Source: Erysipelothrix sp. (GTDB lineage: Bacteria; Bacillota_I; Bacilli_A; Erysipelotrichales; Erysipelotrichaceae). Taken from it: a stretch of 62,690 nucleotides of DNA. Position 1 is the stretch's first letter, and every line of letters starts with the position of its first letter. Of the stretch, positions 8,031-16,233 are shown in pieces. The translations under genes were made by a program, and so were the position numbers. The notes beneath the pieces are model-generated. The model was not told the origin of the DNA. It ran no database searches and worked only from the letters and a program-made list of their open reading frames with translations. The DNA lies in NCBI GenBank assembly GCA_012512595.1, contig JAAZDW010000005.1, positions 1-62,690 of the forward strand, read 5' to 3'.

Positions 8031-9035
8031 ATGGCTAGAGATGAAAAGCTATTAGATGATACGCTAAAACAGATTCAAAAACAATTTGGAAAAGGCGCAG
8101 TAATGAAACTTGGAGAAAGAGCTAACGTTAATGTTGACGTAATTAGCAGTGGCTCTTTATTAATTGATCAAGCACTAGGAGTAGGGGGCTATCCAAAGGG
8201 ACGTATTATTGAAATCTTTGGTCCTGAATCTTCGGGAAAAACAACCTTAGCCTTACATGCAATTGCTGAATGTCAAAAAAAGGGTGGCCGAGCTGCCTTT
8301 ATCGATGCTGAACATGCCGTCGATCCACAGTATGCAAGAGCCTTAGGTGTTAACATAGATGAGTTGATTCTTTCACAACCAGACAGTGGTGAGCAAGCCT
8401 TAGAAATCGCTGATATGTTAGTCCGTAGTCAGGCAATTGACTTAGTTGTTATTGACTCAGTTGCAGCTTTAGTTCCACAGGCAGAATTAGATGGTGAAAT
8501 GTCGGATGCAAATGTTGGGATGCAAGCGAGAATGATGTCAAAGGCAATGCGTAAAATGGCTGGAATTATGAATCGTTCAGAGTGTACAGTTATTTTTATA
8601 AATCAATTAAGAGAAAAAATTGGAATAATGTTTGGAAACCCTGAAACTACATCAGGCGGAAGAGCGCTTAAATTTTATTCTTCAGTCCGAGTTGATATAA
8701 GACGTGGGGAAGCTATAAAAGAAGGCAAAGACATTATCGGAAATAAAACTAGAGTTAGAATTGTAAAGAATAAAGTTGCGCCACCATTCAAACTTGCGGA
8801 AGTTGAAATAAGATATGGTGAGGGAGTCTCAAGAGTTGGAGAAGTTATTGACTTAGGTGTTGAATATGACATCATTGATAAAGCTGGTTCTTGGTATTCT
8901 TATGGTGATGACAAGATTGGTCAAGGTCGTGAAGCAGTAAGAACATATTTAAATAGTAATACAGATATATATGAAGAGATTCACGCAAAAATTAAAGAAA
9001 AATTAACAGCACCAATCGAAGTTGAAGAAATTTAA
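8031..9035 (+). CDS. recA: RecA recombinase
   Basis: 334 residues, normal length. ATP-dependent strand exchange and SOS co-protease. Walker [10 protein letters not shown] (~66-74), Walker B-type [10 protein letters not shown], and loop L2 region [19 protein letters not shown] are all present, as is the C-terminal acidic end. The ATG follows GGGTGAGTAATA and lies two bases after cinA. A terminator follows the stop directly, so it closes the rodZ-pgsA-cinA-recA operon. Confidence 0.98.
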   Translation: MARDEKLLDDTLKQIQKQFGKGAVMKLGERANVNVDVISSGSLLIDQALGVGGYPKGRIIEIFGPESSGKTTLALHAIAECQKKGGRAAFIDAEHAVDPQYARALGVNIDELILSQPDSGEQALEIADMLVRSQAIDLVVIDSVAALVPQAELDGEMSDANVGMQARMMSKAMRKMAGIMNRSECTVIFINQLREKIGIMFGNPETTSGGRALKFYSSVRVDIRRGEAIKEGKDIIGNKTRVRIVKNKVAPPFKLAEVEIRYGEGVSRVGEVIDLGVEYDIIDKAGSWYSYGDDKIGQGREAVRTYLNSNTDIYEEIHAKIKEKLTAPIEVEEI

Positions 9036-9060
9036 GAGCAAATATATTTGCTCTTTTTTT
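9036..9060 (+). terminator. recA terminator
   Basis: Self-complementary GAGCAAATATATTTGCTC (9036-9053) followed by a run of T, starting at the base after the recA stop. Confidence 0.9.
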
Positions 9061-9078
9061 AAAAAGGATGATAAATTA

Positions 9079-10149
9079 ATGAAACGCGAAGATATAAAAA
9101 TACATGCAATAAATTATGAAGAAGATATATTAGATAACATTGATGAGGCAGTTTTAAATATTAGTGAAGAAATCCACCTGATGCCAGATACACATATTGG
9201 TCTTTCGGTACCAATTGGCTTTGTTGGAAGATTTAAGGAAAACAAAATTATTCCAAATGCGATTGGAGTCGATATTGGTTGTGGGATGAGTTTTATTGAT
9301 ATTCCTAAAGATGTTTCTTTAGAGTACAATAAATTATATAATGTAATTGTAAAAAACATTCCGACCGGTTTTAAGATTCACAACAAAAACTCAAAACATG
9401 TTTACAAGTGGGACAGGTTAAATCAGTTACGTTTTAATTATTCACAAAAAGAAATGCACCGTTTTCAACATGCAATTGGAACCTTAGGTGGCGGCAACCA
9501 CTTTATTGAACTTAATGAATTTAAAGAAGTCAATCGTTTAGTTGTTCATAGTGGTTCTAGAAATTTAGGAAATCAGATCGCAAGATATTATCAAAGGATC
9601 GCAAATAAAAGTGAAGGTCAATACTTAAGTGATAAAAACTACGATGACTATCTCAATGATATGCAAATCGCAATGGACTATGCTCGTTTGAGCCGTAAAA
9701 GAATGATTGAAATCATTGTCAATGAATACTTTAATTATGCGGTCCCTTTTGAATTTGAAATTGAGAGTGTCCACCATAATTACTTTGATACCAAAACAAA
9801 CATTGTTTATAAAGGCGCAATTGATGCCAGTTTAAATAAACGCGTAATTATTCCGATTAATATGCGTGATGGAACGATTATAGGTTATGGAAAAGGCAAT
9901 CCTGACTGGATGTGTGCCGCCCCCCATGGGGCCGGTCGCATCTTATCTAGAACAGCAGCTAAAAAAACATTGACCTTAGATAATATGATTCATGAAATGC
10001 GGGGAATATTTTCAAGAACACTCTCACATCGAACCCTTGATGAACATCCGGATGCTTATCGCGATATTGATGAAATATTAGAAGTTATATCTGAAACAGT
10101 AAGTGATGTGGAAGTTGGAAAAGTTTTATTCAATTTTAAAGGAGATTAA
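9079..10149 (+). CDS. rtcB: RtcB-family RNA ligase
   Basis: 356 residues; shorter than E. coli RtcB (408). The family joins 2',3'-cyclic or 3'-phosphate RNA ends to 5'-OH ends using Mn2+ and GTP. Seen: NAIGVDIGCGM (Asp and Cys metal ligands), TLGGGNHFIEL, HSGSRNLGN, and APHGAGRILSR around residue 282 with the His that is guanylylated in the family. ATG 9079 follows AAAAAGGATG; an upstream in-frame extension runs through the recA terminator and is unlikely. No archease or RtcA gene is nearby. The stop is one base before the nucleoside hydrolase ATG. Confidence 0.9.
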   Translation: MKREDIKIHAINYEEDILDNIDEAVLNISEEIHLMPDTHIGLSVPIGFVGRFKENKIIPNAIGVDIGCGMSFIDIPKDVSLEYNKLYNVIVKNIPTGFKIHNKNSKHVYKWDRLNQLRFNYSQKEMHRFQHAIGTLGGGNHFIELNEFKEVNRLVVHSGSRNLGNQIARYYQRIANKSEGQYLSDKNYDDYLNDMQIAMDYARLSRKRMIEIIVNEYFNYAVPFEFEIESVHHNYFDTKTNIVYKGAIDASLNKRVIIPINMRDGTIIGYGKGNPDWMCAAPHGAGRILSRTAAKKTLTLDNMIHEMRGIFSRTLSHRTLDEHPDAYRDIDEILEVISETVSDVEVGKVLFNFKGD

Positions 10150-10150
10150 A

Positions 10151-11068
10151 ATGGAAAAAGAGATAGTAGTAATTGACTGTGATCCAGGTATTGATGATGC
10201 CTATGCGCTTTTATATGCCCTAGCAGACAAAAATTTAGATGTTAGGTTAGTATCAACTGTTTCAGGTAATGTAAATGTCGATGTAAATACTAAAAACGCG
10301 CAAAGAATTGTGAAAATGGCAAATAAAAATATTCCAATTGTCAAAGGTGCGACAAGACCTTTAGTCAAAGCAGCGCACTATGCAGAACATGTTCATGGTA
10401 AAAATGGGATGAATAACTACATTTATAAAAATGATGAGATGGCAGAGCTTTTAGAGATATCAGTTTTAAAGGCCTACTACCAAGTGATTTCCAAAGCAGA
10501 AAAGCCAGTGATTATTGCCGCAATTGGTCCTTTAACCAACATCGCAAAACTTCTGTTGACCTATCCAGACATTAAAAATAAAATTAAATACTTAACAATT
10601 ATGGGTGGTGGTTTAAAAGGTGGTAATACAACGATTGCGGCTGAGTTTAATTTTTATGCTGACCCTGAAGCTGCAAAAATTGTTTTAGAATCAGGGCTGC
10701 CAATAATAATGGCCGGTTTAGATGTAACTGAAAAAACCATCGTTAGCCAAAAATTATTAGAAGATCTAAAAGCTTTAAATCCAATTGGCGAGTTTTTATA
10801 TGACATCTTAGATCCTAAATCTTCTTATATGCAGATTGATAAAGGCTCCTTACATGATGTTGTAGCTTTAATGGCAATTAATAACTTAGATATCTTTAGT
10901 TTTGAAAACTTAGATGTTTATGTCGAAACTAATGAAGGTTTGACGCGCGGTATGAGTGTGGCTGATCGGCGAATGAATAGTAAAAATGGTAAAGTCAAAG
11001 TCTTAGTAGACGTCGATATTAAGCGCTTTAATCAAGAACTAATTAATAAAATTAAAAGCTACAAATAA
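10151..11068 (+). CDS. Inosine/uridine-preferring nucleoside hydrolase
   Basis: 305 residues. Hydrolyses ribonucleosides to base plus ribose in the cytoplasm. The Ca2+ site DCDPGIDDAYAL is at residues 8-19, with HGKNGMNN, EFNFYADPEAA and the late KGSLHDVVAL His. The specific base cannot be told from sequence. ATG 10151 follows AAAGGAGATT, one base after rtcB. The ribokinase gene 13 bases downstream would phosphorylate the released ribose, so the pair forms a short salvage path. Confidence 0.92.
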   Translation: MEKEIVVIDCDPGIDDAYALLYALADKNLDVRLVSTVSGNVNVDVNTKNAQRIVKMANKNIPIVKGATRPLVKAAHYAEHVHGKNGMNNYIYKNDEMAELLEISVLKAYYQVISKAEKPVIIAAIGPLTNIAKLLLTYPDIKNKIKYLTIMGGGLKGGNTTIAAEFNFYADPEAAKIVLESGLPIIMAGLDVTEKTIVSQKLLEDLKALNPIGEFLYDILDPKSSYMQIDKGSLHDVVALMAINNLDIFSFENLDVYVETNEGLTRGMSVADRRMNSKNGKVKVLVDVDIKRFNQELINKIKSYK

Positions 11069-11081
11069 GTGGGGTGAAATT

Positions 11082-11969
11082 ATGCAAAAGATTTTAGTTA
11101 TCGGCAGTATTAATGTAGATTTTGTCGTGAGTAGTAAAGTTAGGCCAAAGATTGGTGAAACAGTCATTGGAGAAAAATTGACGGTTACTTATGGTGGAAA
11201 AGGGGCTAATCAAGCTATCGCTGCGGCAAGGCTAAAAGCTAGTGTTTCAATGATTGGAAAAGTTGGAGTTGATTTTATAGCTAACGATGTCTTAGAAAAT
11301 TTAAACAAAAACAATGTTGATATTTCAAATGTTGAAAGTATTAAACAAAGTGAGACAGGAAGTGCTCATATAACTTTAAGTGATGGTGACAATTCAATTA
11401 TTGTAATTCCAGGGGCCAATAACTGTTTTGAAAAAAACTTTATTGAGAAATTTAGCCAAGTTATTTTACAACATGACTTTGTTATTGTTCAAAACGAAAT
11501 TCCAGCCTTTATTGTGGAACAAGTACTAGACTTTTGTTATATAAATAATATAGATACTATTTACAATCCAGCCCCATTTAGAGAAATTGCCCTAGATACA
11601 TTATTAAAGGCAAAATATATAACTCCAAATGAACATGAAGCGATCAGTTTATTGAAAACTAAAAATCTAAAGGAAATTGTTAAGCAATATCCAAATCAAG
11701 TAATTATAACCCTAGGTTCTAAAGGGGCGATGTATTTTGATGGTGAAAAAATTGTAAAAGTAAAGGCGATTAAGACGACGGTGGTTGATACAACTGGGGC
11801 TGGGGACACTTTTAATGGCGCTTTAGCCGTAGCCCTCAGTAAAGACGAACCATTATTTAAAGCAATAAATTTTGCAAATGTAGCAGCTAGCCTTTCAATT
11901 GAAAAATTAGGGGCTCAAGCCGGAATGCCAAGTCTTAGTATGGTAGAAGAAAAATTCAAAAAGCTCTAA
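11082..11969 (+). CDS. rbsK: Ribokinase
   Basis: 295 residues, PfkB family. Phosphorylates D-ribose to ribose 5-phosphate. Signature 1 TYGGKGANQAIAAARL (~36-51) and signature 2 DTTGAGDTFNGAL (~236-248, with the catalytic Asp) are intact, with the N-terminal GSINVDFV typical of ribokinases. It follows the nucleoside hydrolase by 13 bases with RBS GGGGTGA. Other PfkB sugar kinases are possible, but the context favours ribose. Confidence 0.88.
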   Translation: MQKILVIGSINVDFVVSSKVRPKIGETVIGEKLTVTYGGKGANQAIAAARLKASVSMIGKVGVDFIANDVLENLNKNNVDISNVESIKQSETGSAHITLSDGDNSIIVIPGANNCFEKNFIEKFSQVILQHDFVIVQNEIPAFIVEQVLDFCYINNIDTIYNPAPFREIALDTLLKAKYITPNEHEAISLLKTKNLKEIVKQYPNQVIITLGSKGAMYFDGEKIVKVKAIKTTVVDTTGAGDTFNGALAVALSKDEPLFKAINFANVAASLSIEKLGAQAGMPSLSMVEEKFKKL

Positions 11970-12077
11970 GTTTTTTATAAACAATAATAAAATTTTTGGT
12001 ATTTTTAACAAAATCATATCAAAAAAGTGAAAAAACGCTATTAAATATTTCTAAGCTTAGCAATTAAAGATATTTGA

Positions 12078-12106
12078 TTGTTAAATTTAGTAAAATTTAG
12101 TACTAT
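12078..12106 (+). promoter_or_regulatory. Probable rny promoter
   Basis: TTGTTA (12078-12083), 17-base spacer, TACTAT (12101-12106). The predicted transcript would begin near 12113, right at the hairpin described next. Confidence 0.6.
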
Positions 12107-12111
12107 GTATA

Positions 12112-12129
12112 TGGGTAAATAATTACCCA
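12112..12129 (+). promoter_or_regulatory. 5'-terminal hairpin in the rny leader
   Basis: TGGGTAA (12112-12118), loop ATAA, TTACCCA (12123-12129). It ends 8 bases before the AAAAGGAG ribosome site (12134-12141) and would lie at the very 5' end of the mRNA. Confidence 0.6.
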
Positions 12130-12148
12130 ACTAGAAAAGGAGAACGAC

Positions 12149-13708
12149 ATGAATGATATTAAGTCACTCTATCTAGTCTTAACAGGTATTGTTGGTATAT
12201 TAATCGGGTTATTAGTCATGGCACTAATCGTAAGAGCACAAGAGAAAAAAGCTCGCGAAAGTGCTATTGATATAGTTGAAGAAGCCCGTGTGAAAGCTGA
12301 AGAAATAACAAGAGAAGCCAGAGCAGAGGCGAGAAGAGATAGTGCAGAACATCGCGCTCAAGTCGAAAGCGAATTAAGAAGTCGAAGAAATGACCTTGAA
12401 AGTCAAGAAAACATCATGATGACAAGGGAAAAGAATCTTAATGTGCGAGACCAGTCTTTAACAGATAAAGAAAGAAATAACGATCGAAGAAGTAATGAAA
12501 TTACCGATAAAATCCAAAAACTAGATAAACTGGAAGCCGAATTAAATAGTAGGCTAGACAGCCAGATTTTAGAATTGCAAAGAATTTCAAATTTAAGTGA
12601 AGAACAAGCGAAAGCGGAAATTTTAGATCAAGTAAAAGCAGAAATGGAAAACGAAATTATTGGCTTTATGCGAGATCAAGAAGATGAGGCAAAATCAAGA
12701 TCACAAGAAGTCGCTAGAAATATTATAGGCTTAGCGATACAAGGGAGCGCCCAAGAGGAAGCTCAAGATCGAACGGTTTCAGTTGTATCACTTCCAAGTG
12801 AGGAAATGAAGGGTAGGATTATTGGTCGTGAAGGTAGAAATATCCGCGCGATTGAAAAAGCTACTGGCGTTGATTTAATAATTGACGATACACCTGAAGT
12901 TATTACTGTTTCATGTTTTGACCCAATTAGGCGAGAAGTGGCGAAAATGTCCCTTGAACACCTAATTAAAGATGGAAGAATTCAACCAAGCAGAATTGAA
13001 GAAGTTGTCTACAAAATGCAAAAAGAGCTAGATGATAAAATTATGAAGGTTGGAGAAGACGCAGTCTTTAAACTTGGTGTTGGCAAAATGGACCGTGAGT
13101 TAATTAAACTTGTTGGTAAGTTACGCTATCGCTATAGTTATGGACAAAATGCTTTAGACCACAGTCTTGAAGTAGCGCACATTGCCGGTGTTATGGCAGC
13201 TGAACTTGGTTTAAACCAAAGCTTAGCTAAACGTGCTGGACTATTACATGATATTGGAAAAGCCTTAGACTTTGAAATGGAAGGTACACATATTGAACTT
13301 GGTTATAAAGTTGCTAAAAAGCATGGCGAAGATGAAGTTGTATTAAACTCAATTCAATCTCACCATGGAGATGTTGAAGCAACTCACATCATTTCAAACC
13401 TTGTTGAAGCAGCTGACACTTTAAGTGCTGCCAGACCGGGAGCGCGTTATGAATCATTTGAAAATTATATTAGAAGACTTGAAGATTTAGAAAAAATTGG
13501 CGACTCATTTAAAGGTGTTAAAAAATCATATGCAATTCAAGCCGGTAGAGAAATTAGAGTTATCGCAATCCCAGATCAGTTAGATGATAATGGATGCTAC
13601 CGAGTTGCACGTGAAATAAAAGAACGCATTGAAAGTGAGCTAACTTATCCAGGCCAAGTAAAAGTAACAGTAATTAGAGAAACAAGAGCTAGCGCAACTG
13701 CTAAGTAG
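12149..13708 (+). CDS. rny: Ribonuclease Y
   Basis: 519 residues, normal length. Membrane-anchored endoribonuclease that starts mRNA decay in Firmicutes. N-terminal transmembrane helix (~5-28), long charged coiled coil (~30-195), KH domain (GRIIGREGRNIRAIEKATG, ~220-238) and HD domain (HSLEVAHIAG and AGLLHDIGKALD). ATG 12149 has AAAAGGAG upstream. ymdB begins at the base after its stop, the conserved rny-ymdB pair. Confidence 0.97.
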   Translation: MNDIKSLYLVLTGIVGILIGLLVMALIVRAQEKKARESAIDIVEEARVKAEEITREARAEARRDSAEHRAQVESELRSRRNDLESQENIMMTREKNLNVRDQSLTDKERNNDRRSNEITDKIQKLDKLEAELNSRLDSQILELQRISNLSEEQAKAEILDQVKAEMENEIIGFMRDQEDEAKSRSQEVARNIIGLAIQGSAQEEAQDRTVSVVSLPSEEMKGRIIGREGRNIRAIEKATGVDLIIDDTPEVITVSCFDPIRREVAKMSLEHLIKDGRIQPSRIEEVVYKMQKELDDKIMKVGEDAVFKLGVGKMDRELIKLVGKLRYRYSYGQNALDHSLEVAHIAGVMAAELGLNQSLAKRAGLLHDIGKALDFEMEGTHIELGYKVAKKHGEDEVVLNSIQSHHGDVEATHIISNLVEAADTLSAARPGARYESFENYIRRLEDLEKIGDSFKGVKKSYAIQAGREIRVIAIPDQLDDNGCYRVAREIKERIESELTYPGQVKVTVIRETRASATAK

Positions 13709-14473
13709 ATGAAAATACTATTTGTAGGAGATATTGTTTCAAGACCTGGTCGAAGGGTTTTAGAAAAACATTTAAAAAGCCTTCAAAAAAAACATGATAT
13801 TGATTTTACAATTGTAAATGCTGAAAATGCAGCCCACGGCAAAGGCTTAACACCAAAAATATTTAATCAAATTATTGGTTTTGGAGCTGATGTTATTACC
13901 TTGGGCAATCATGCTTATGCTAAAGAAGAAATCTTTGAAATTATTAATGATGAAAAGATTGTCAGACCAATTAATCTGACTACATCAAAAATGGGTAAAG
14001 GTTATCGTTTGTTTAAAGTATTAGACAAAACAATTCTTGTCGGCAATGTTTGTGGAGAAGCATTTATGCATAATGTTGACCCTGATCCATTTATTGCGAG
14101 TTTAGAATTTGTAAACGCAAAGGCCGATATTAAGATTATGGATTTACATGGCGAAGCAACAGCTGAAAAAGTAGCTTACATGCATTACTTTAAAAACGAT
14201 TTTACTGCGATTTTAGGCACCCATACCCATGTCCAGACAGCTGATGAAGACATCTTTAATGGCTGTGCTTATATAAGTGATGTTGGCATGAGTGGACCTT
14301 ATGAGAGTGTTATCGGGCGCGATATTGACGAAGTTATATCAAGATTTGTTGGTAATGAACAAACATACTATACAGTTTCAAAAAATGAAGCGGTCTTGTG
14401 TGCAGTAGTAATTGAAATTGATGAAAAGACAAATCGTGCTAGTAAAATAGAACGGATTCAGATTAGACCATAA
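13709..14473 (+). CDS. ymdB: YmdB-family phosphodiesterase
   Basis: 254 residues. Calcineurin-like metallophosphoesterase that in Bacillus hydrolyses 2',3'-cyclic nucleotides and affects biofilm and motility decisions. Motifs in order: FVGDIVSRPGRR, VNAENAAHGKGLTPKI, LGNHAYAKEE, DLHGEATAEK, GTHTHVQTADE. Its ATG abuts the rny TAG with no spacer; the ribosome site must lie inside the end of rny. Functional link: RNase Y generates RNA fragments and YmdB acts on cyclic nucleotides. Confidence 0.93.
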   Translation: MKILFVGDIVSRPGRRVLEKHLKSLQKKHDIDFTIVNAENAAHGKGLTPKIFNQIIGFGADVITLGNHAYAKEEIFEIINDEKIVRPINLTTSKMGKGYRLFKVLDKTILVGNVCGEAFMHNVDPDPFIASLEFVNAKADIKIMDLHGEATAEKVAYMHYFKNDFTAILGTHTHVQTADEDIFNGCAYISDVGMSGPYESVIGRDIDEVISRFVGNEQTYYTVSKNEAVLCAVVIEIDEKTNRASKIERIQIRP

Positions 14474-14476
14474 ATA

Positions 14477-14505
14477 TTGATTTATCCTTTAATTGTTGTT
14501 ATAAT
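14477..14505 (+). promoter_or_regulatory. miaB leader promoter
   Basis: TTGATT (14477-14482), 17-base spacer, TATAAT (14500-14505). It begins just after the ymdB stop. A dyad brackets the -10: CCTTTAATTGTTG (14486-14498) with CAACAA (14513-14518) and TTAAAGG (14523-14529), separated by a 4-base bulge; it could be an operator. Confidence 0.75.
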
Positions 14506-14511
14506 TGTTAA

Positions 14512-14623
14512 GCAACAAGAATTTAAAGGCTAGATACAACAATACTTTAATGTATTAGATAGATATTAAAAAAATGATGTAAATCATTAAAAATATTTAA
14601 GCCAAGCTTTTGCTTGGCTTTTT
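14512..14623 (+). ncRNA. Structured miaB leader ending in a terminator (attenuator or small RNA candidate)
   Basis: From the predicted start near 14512 the leader holds AATAC/GTATT (14541-14556), then AATGAT-GTAA-ATCATT (14573-14588), a 6-bp stem capped by a GNRA-type tetraloop. It ends with a strong intrinsic terminator AAGCCAAGC/GCTTGGCTT plus T-run (14599-14623). The terminator stops only 3-4 bases before the AAAAGGAG of miaB. No known riboswitch consensus was recognised. It may be a transcription attenuator or a separate ~110-nt RNA. Confidence 0.5.
14599..14623 (+). terminator. Intrinsic terminator immediately upstream of the miaB RBS
   Basis: 9-bp perfect stem (14599-14607 with 14612-14620), TTTT loop, and T-run to 14623. 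Confidence 0.9.
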
Positions 14624-14636
14624 AAAAGGAGTAAGT

Positions 14637-16073
14637 ATGGAAAAAAAATATCAAATGCCCAATTTAAAGGATGCGCGTTTACGAACTGATAATCCGGTTG
14701 ATATCAAAGAGAATCTTTTCAAAATTCCAAAAGCAGTGGAAAATATTGGCTTTGGAAAAAACTTCTACCTTAGAACTTATGGCTGTCAAGCAAATGAGCG
14801 CGATGGTGAAGTTATGCTAGGAATTTTTAAACAACTTGGTTATACTCAAGTCTTTGATACAGAAGAAGCAGATGTCATTCTTTTAAATACATGCGCAATC
14901 AGAGAAGGAGCTGAAGATAAGGTCTTTGGCGAACTTGGCTCACTAAAGCGTTTAAAACGCGAAAATCCTGATTTGATTTTAGGTTTATGTGGTTGTATGG
15001 CTCAAGAAGAATATGTGGTCAATCGAATCTTAGAAAAATATCAACATGTTGACTTGGTCTTTGGAACCCACAATATTCACCGCTTACCGCAATTATTGGG
15101 GCAAGCAATCTTTTCAAAGGAAAAGGTTATTGAAGTCTTTTCAGAAGAAGGCCATGTTATCGAAAATTTACCATCAAGTCGAGTGGGTCACCATAAGGCG
15201 TGGGTTAATATTATTTATGGTTGTGACAAGTTTTGTTCATACTGTATTGTCCCATATACCCGTGGTAAGGAACGTTCGCGTATGATGAGTGATGTTTTAA
15301 ATGAAATTGATGAAGTCATTGAAGCGGGCTATAAAGAAGTTACCTTACTTGGCCAAAATGTCAATGCTTATGGAAAAGACTTAGAAGATGGCACATCTTT
15401 TGCCAAGCTTTTACAAGCTGTCGCTGACAAAAATATTGCTAGAATTAGATTTACAACTTCACATCCATGGGACTTTAGTGAAGAGATGATTGAAGTTATC
15501 GCCAGCAACTCAAATGTTATGCCCTCATTTCACCTACCAGTTCAATCTGGAAATGATAAGATCTTAAGAATGATGGGCCGACGTTATACTGTCGATTCCT
15601 ATAAAGAAATTTATAATAAATTAAAAACGCGAATTCCAAATTGTTCATTTACTACGGATATAATAGTTGGATTTCCAAATGAGACACAAGCGCAATTTCA
15701 AGAAACATTAGACTTGTATGAATACTGTAAATTTGACTTAGCTTACACCTTTGTTTATTCTCCAAGAAAAGGCACCCCAGCTGCAAAGTTTGAAGACAAT
15801 ATATCTGATGAAGTAAAATCACAGCGGCTACAAGAGTTAAATCTTTTAGTCGGTAAGTATGCTCAAGAGAATAATGCTAAATACTTAAACAAAGTAGTCA
15901 AAGTTTTAGTAGATGGACCTAGTAAAAGAAACAAAGATATTTATAGTGGCTATAGTGAAACTAACAAACTTGTTAACTTTACGCCAATGAAGGCAAAAGT
16001 TGGTGACATCGTTAAAGTTTTAATAACTGAAACGAAATCCTATTCTTTAAATGGAATTGAAAAAGAGGACTAA
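14637..16073 (+). CDS. miaB: tRNA-2-methylthio-N6-dimethylallyladenosine synthase MiaB
   Basis: 479 residues. Radical-SAM enzyme adding the 2-methylthio group to i6A37 of tRNA. N-terminal cluster cysteines in TYGCQANERD, LLNTCAIREG and GLCGCMAQEE; radical SAM motif GCDKFCSYCIVPYTRGKERS; C-terminal TRAM region (~410-475). ATG 14637 follows AAAAGGAGTAAGT; the longer in-frame TTG start at 14610 falls in the terminator loop and is rejected. The stop codon lies in the loop of the next terminator. A second methylthiotransferase (mtaB) lies at 59 kb. Confidence 0.96.
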   Translation: MEKKYQMPNLKDARLRTDNPVDIKENLFKIPKAVENIGFGKNFYLRTYGCQANERDGEVMLGIFKQLGYTQVFDTEEADVILLNTCAIREGAEDKVFGELGSLKRLKRENPDLILGLCGCMAQEEYVVNRILEKYQHVDLVFGTHNIHRLPQLLGQAIFSKEKVIEVFSEEGHVIENLPSSRVGHHKAWVNIIYGCDKFCSYCIVPYTRGKERSRMMSDVLNEIDEVIEAGYKEVTLLGQNVNAYGKDLEDGTSFAKLLQAVADKNIARIRFTTSHPWDFSEEMIEVIASNSNVMPSFHLPVQSGNDKILRMMGRRYTVDSYKEIYNKLKTRIPNCSFTTDIIVGFPNETQAQFQETLDLYEYCKFDLAYTFVYSPRKGTPAAKFEDNISDEVKSQRLQELNLLVGKYAQENNAKYLNKVVKVLVDGPSKRNKDIYSGYSETNKLVNFTPMKAKVGDIVKVLITETKSYSLNGIEKED

Positions 16074-16086
16074 AGTCCTTTTTTCT
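16061..16086 (+). terminator. miaB terminator overlapping its stop codon
   Basis: AGGAC-TAAA-GTCCT with flanking A and T runs. The TAA stop (16071-16073) is in the loop. Confidence 0.8.
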
Positions 16087-16101
16087 TTTGGTTATAAGCC
16101 C

Positions 16102-16129
16102 TTGGTTTTAGGCTTGCATATGTTATAAT
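16102..16129 (+). promoter_or_regulatory. Promoter of the RNase J gene
   Basis: TTGGTT (16102-16107), 16-base spacer, extended -10 TGTTATAAT (TATAAT 16124-16129). A short dyad AAGCC/GGCTT (16096-16100, 16111-16115) straddles the -35. Confidence 0.7.
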
Positions 16130-16233
16130 GTTTAAGACAGATTATTGAGACAAAAACATATAATTTAAAACTTAAGCAAAGTAATGTGTTAAAAAATAAT
16201 AAAATAGAAATAGATAATTATGGAGGAATTCAA

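Noticed and set aside
9022-9078. N-terminal extension of rtcB overlapping recA
   Set aside because: It would be translated through the recA terminator; ATG 9079 has a good ribosome site and matches the family start.
14610-14636. Nine-codon N-terminal extension of miaB from TTG 14610
   Set aside because: It starts inside the terminator loop, has no ribosome site, and ATG 14637 has an ideal AAAAGGAG.
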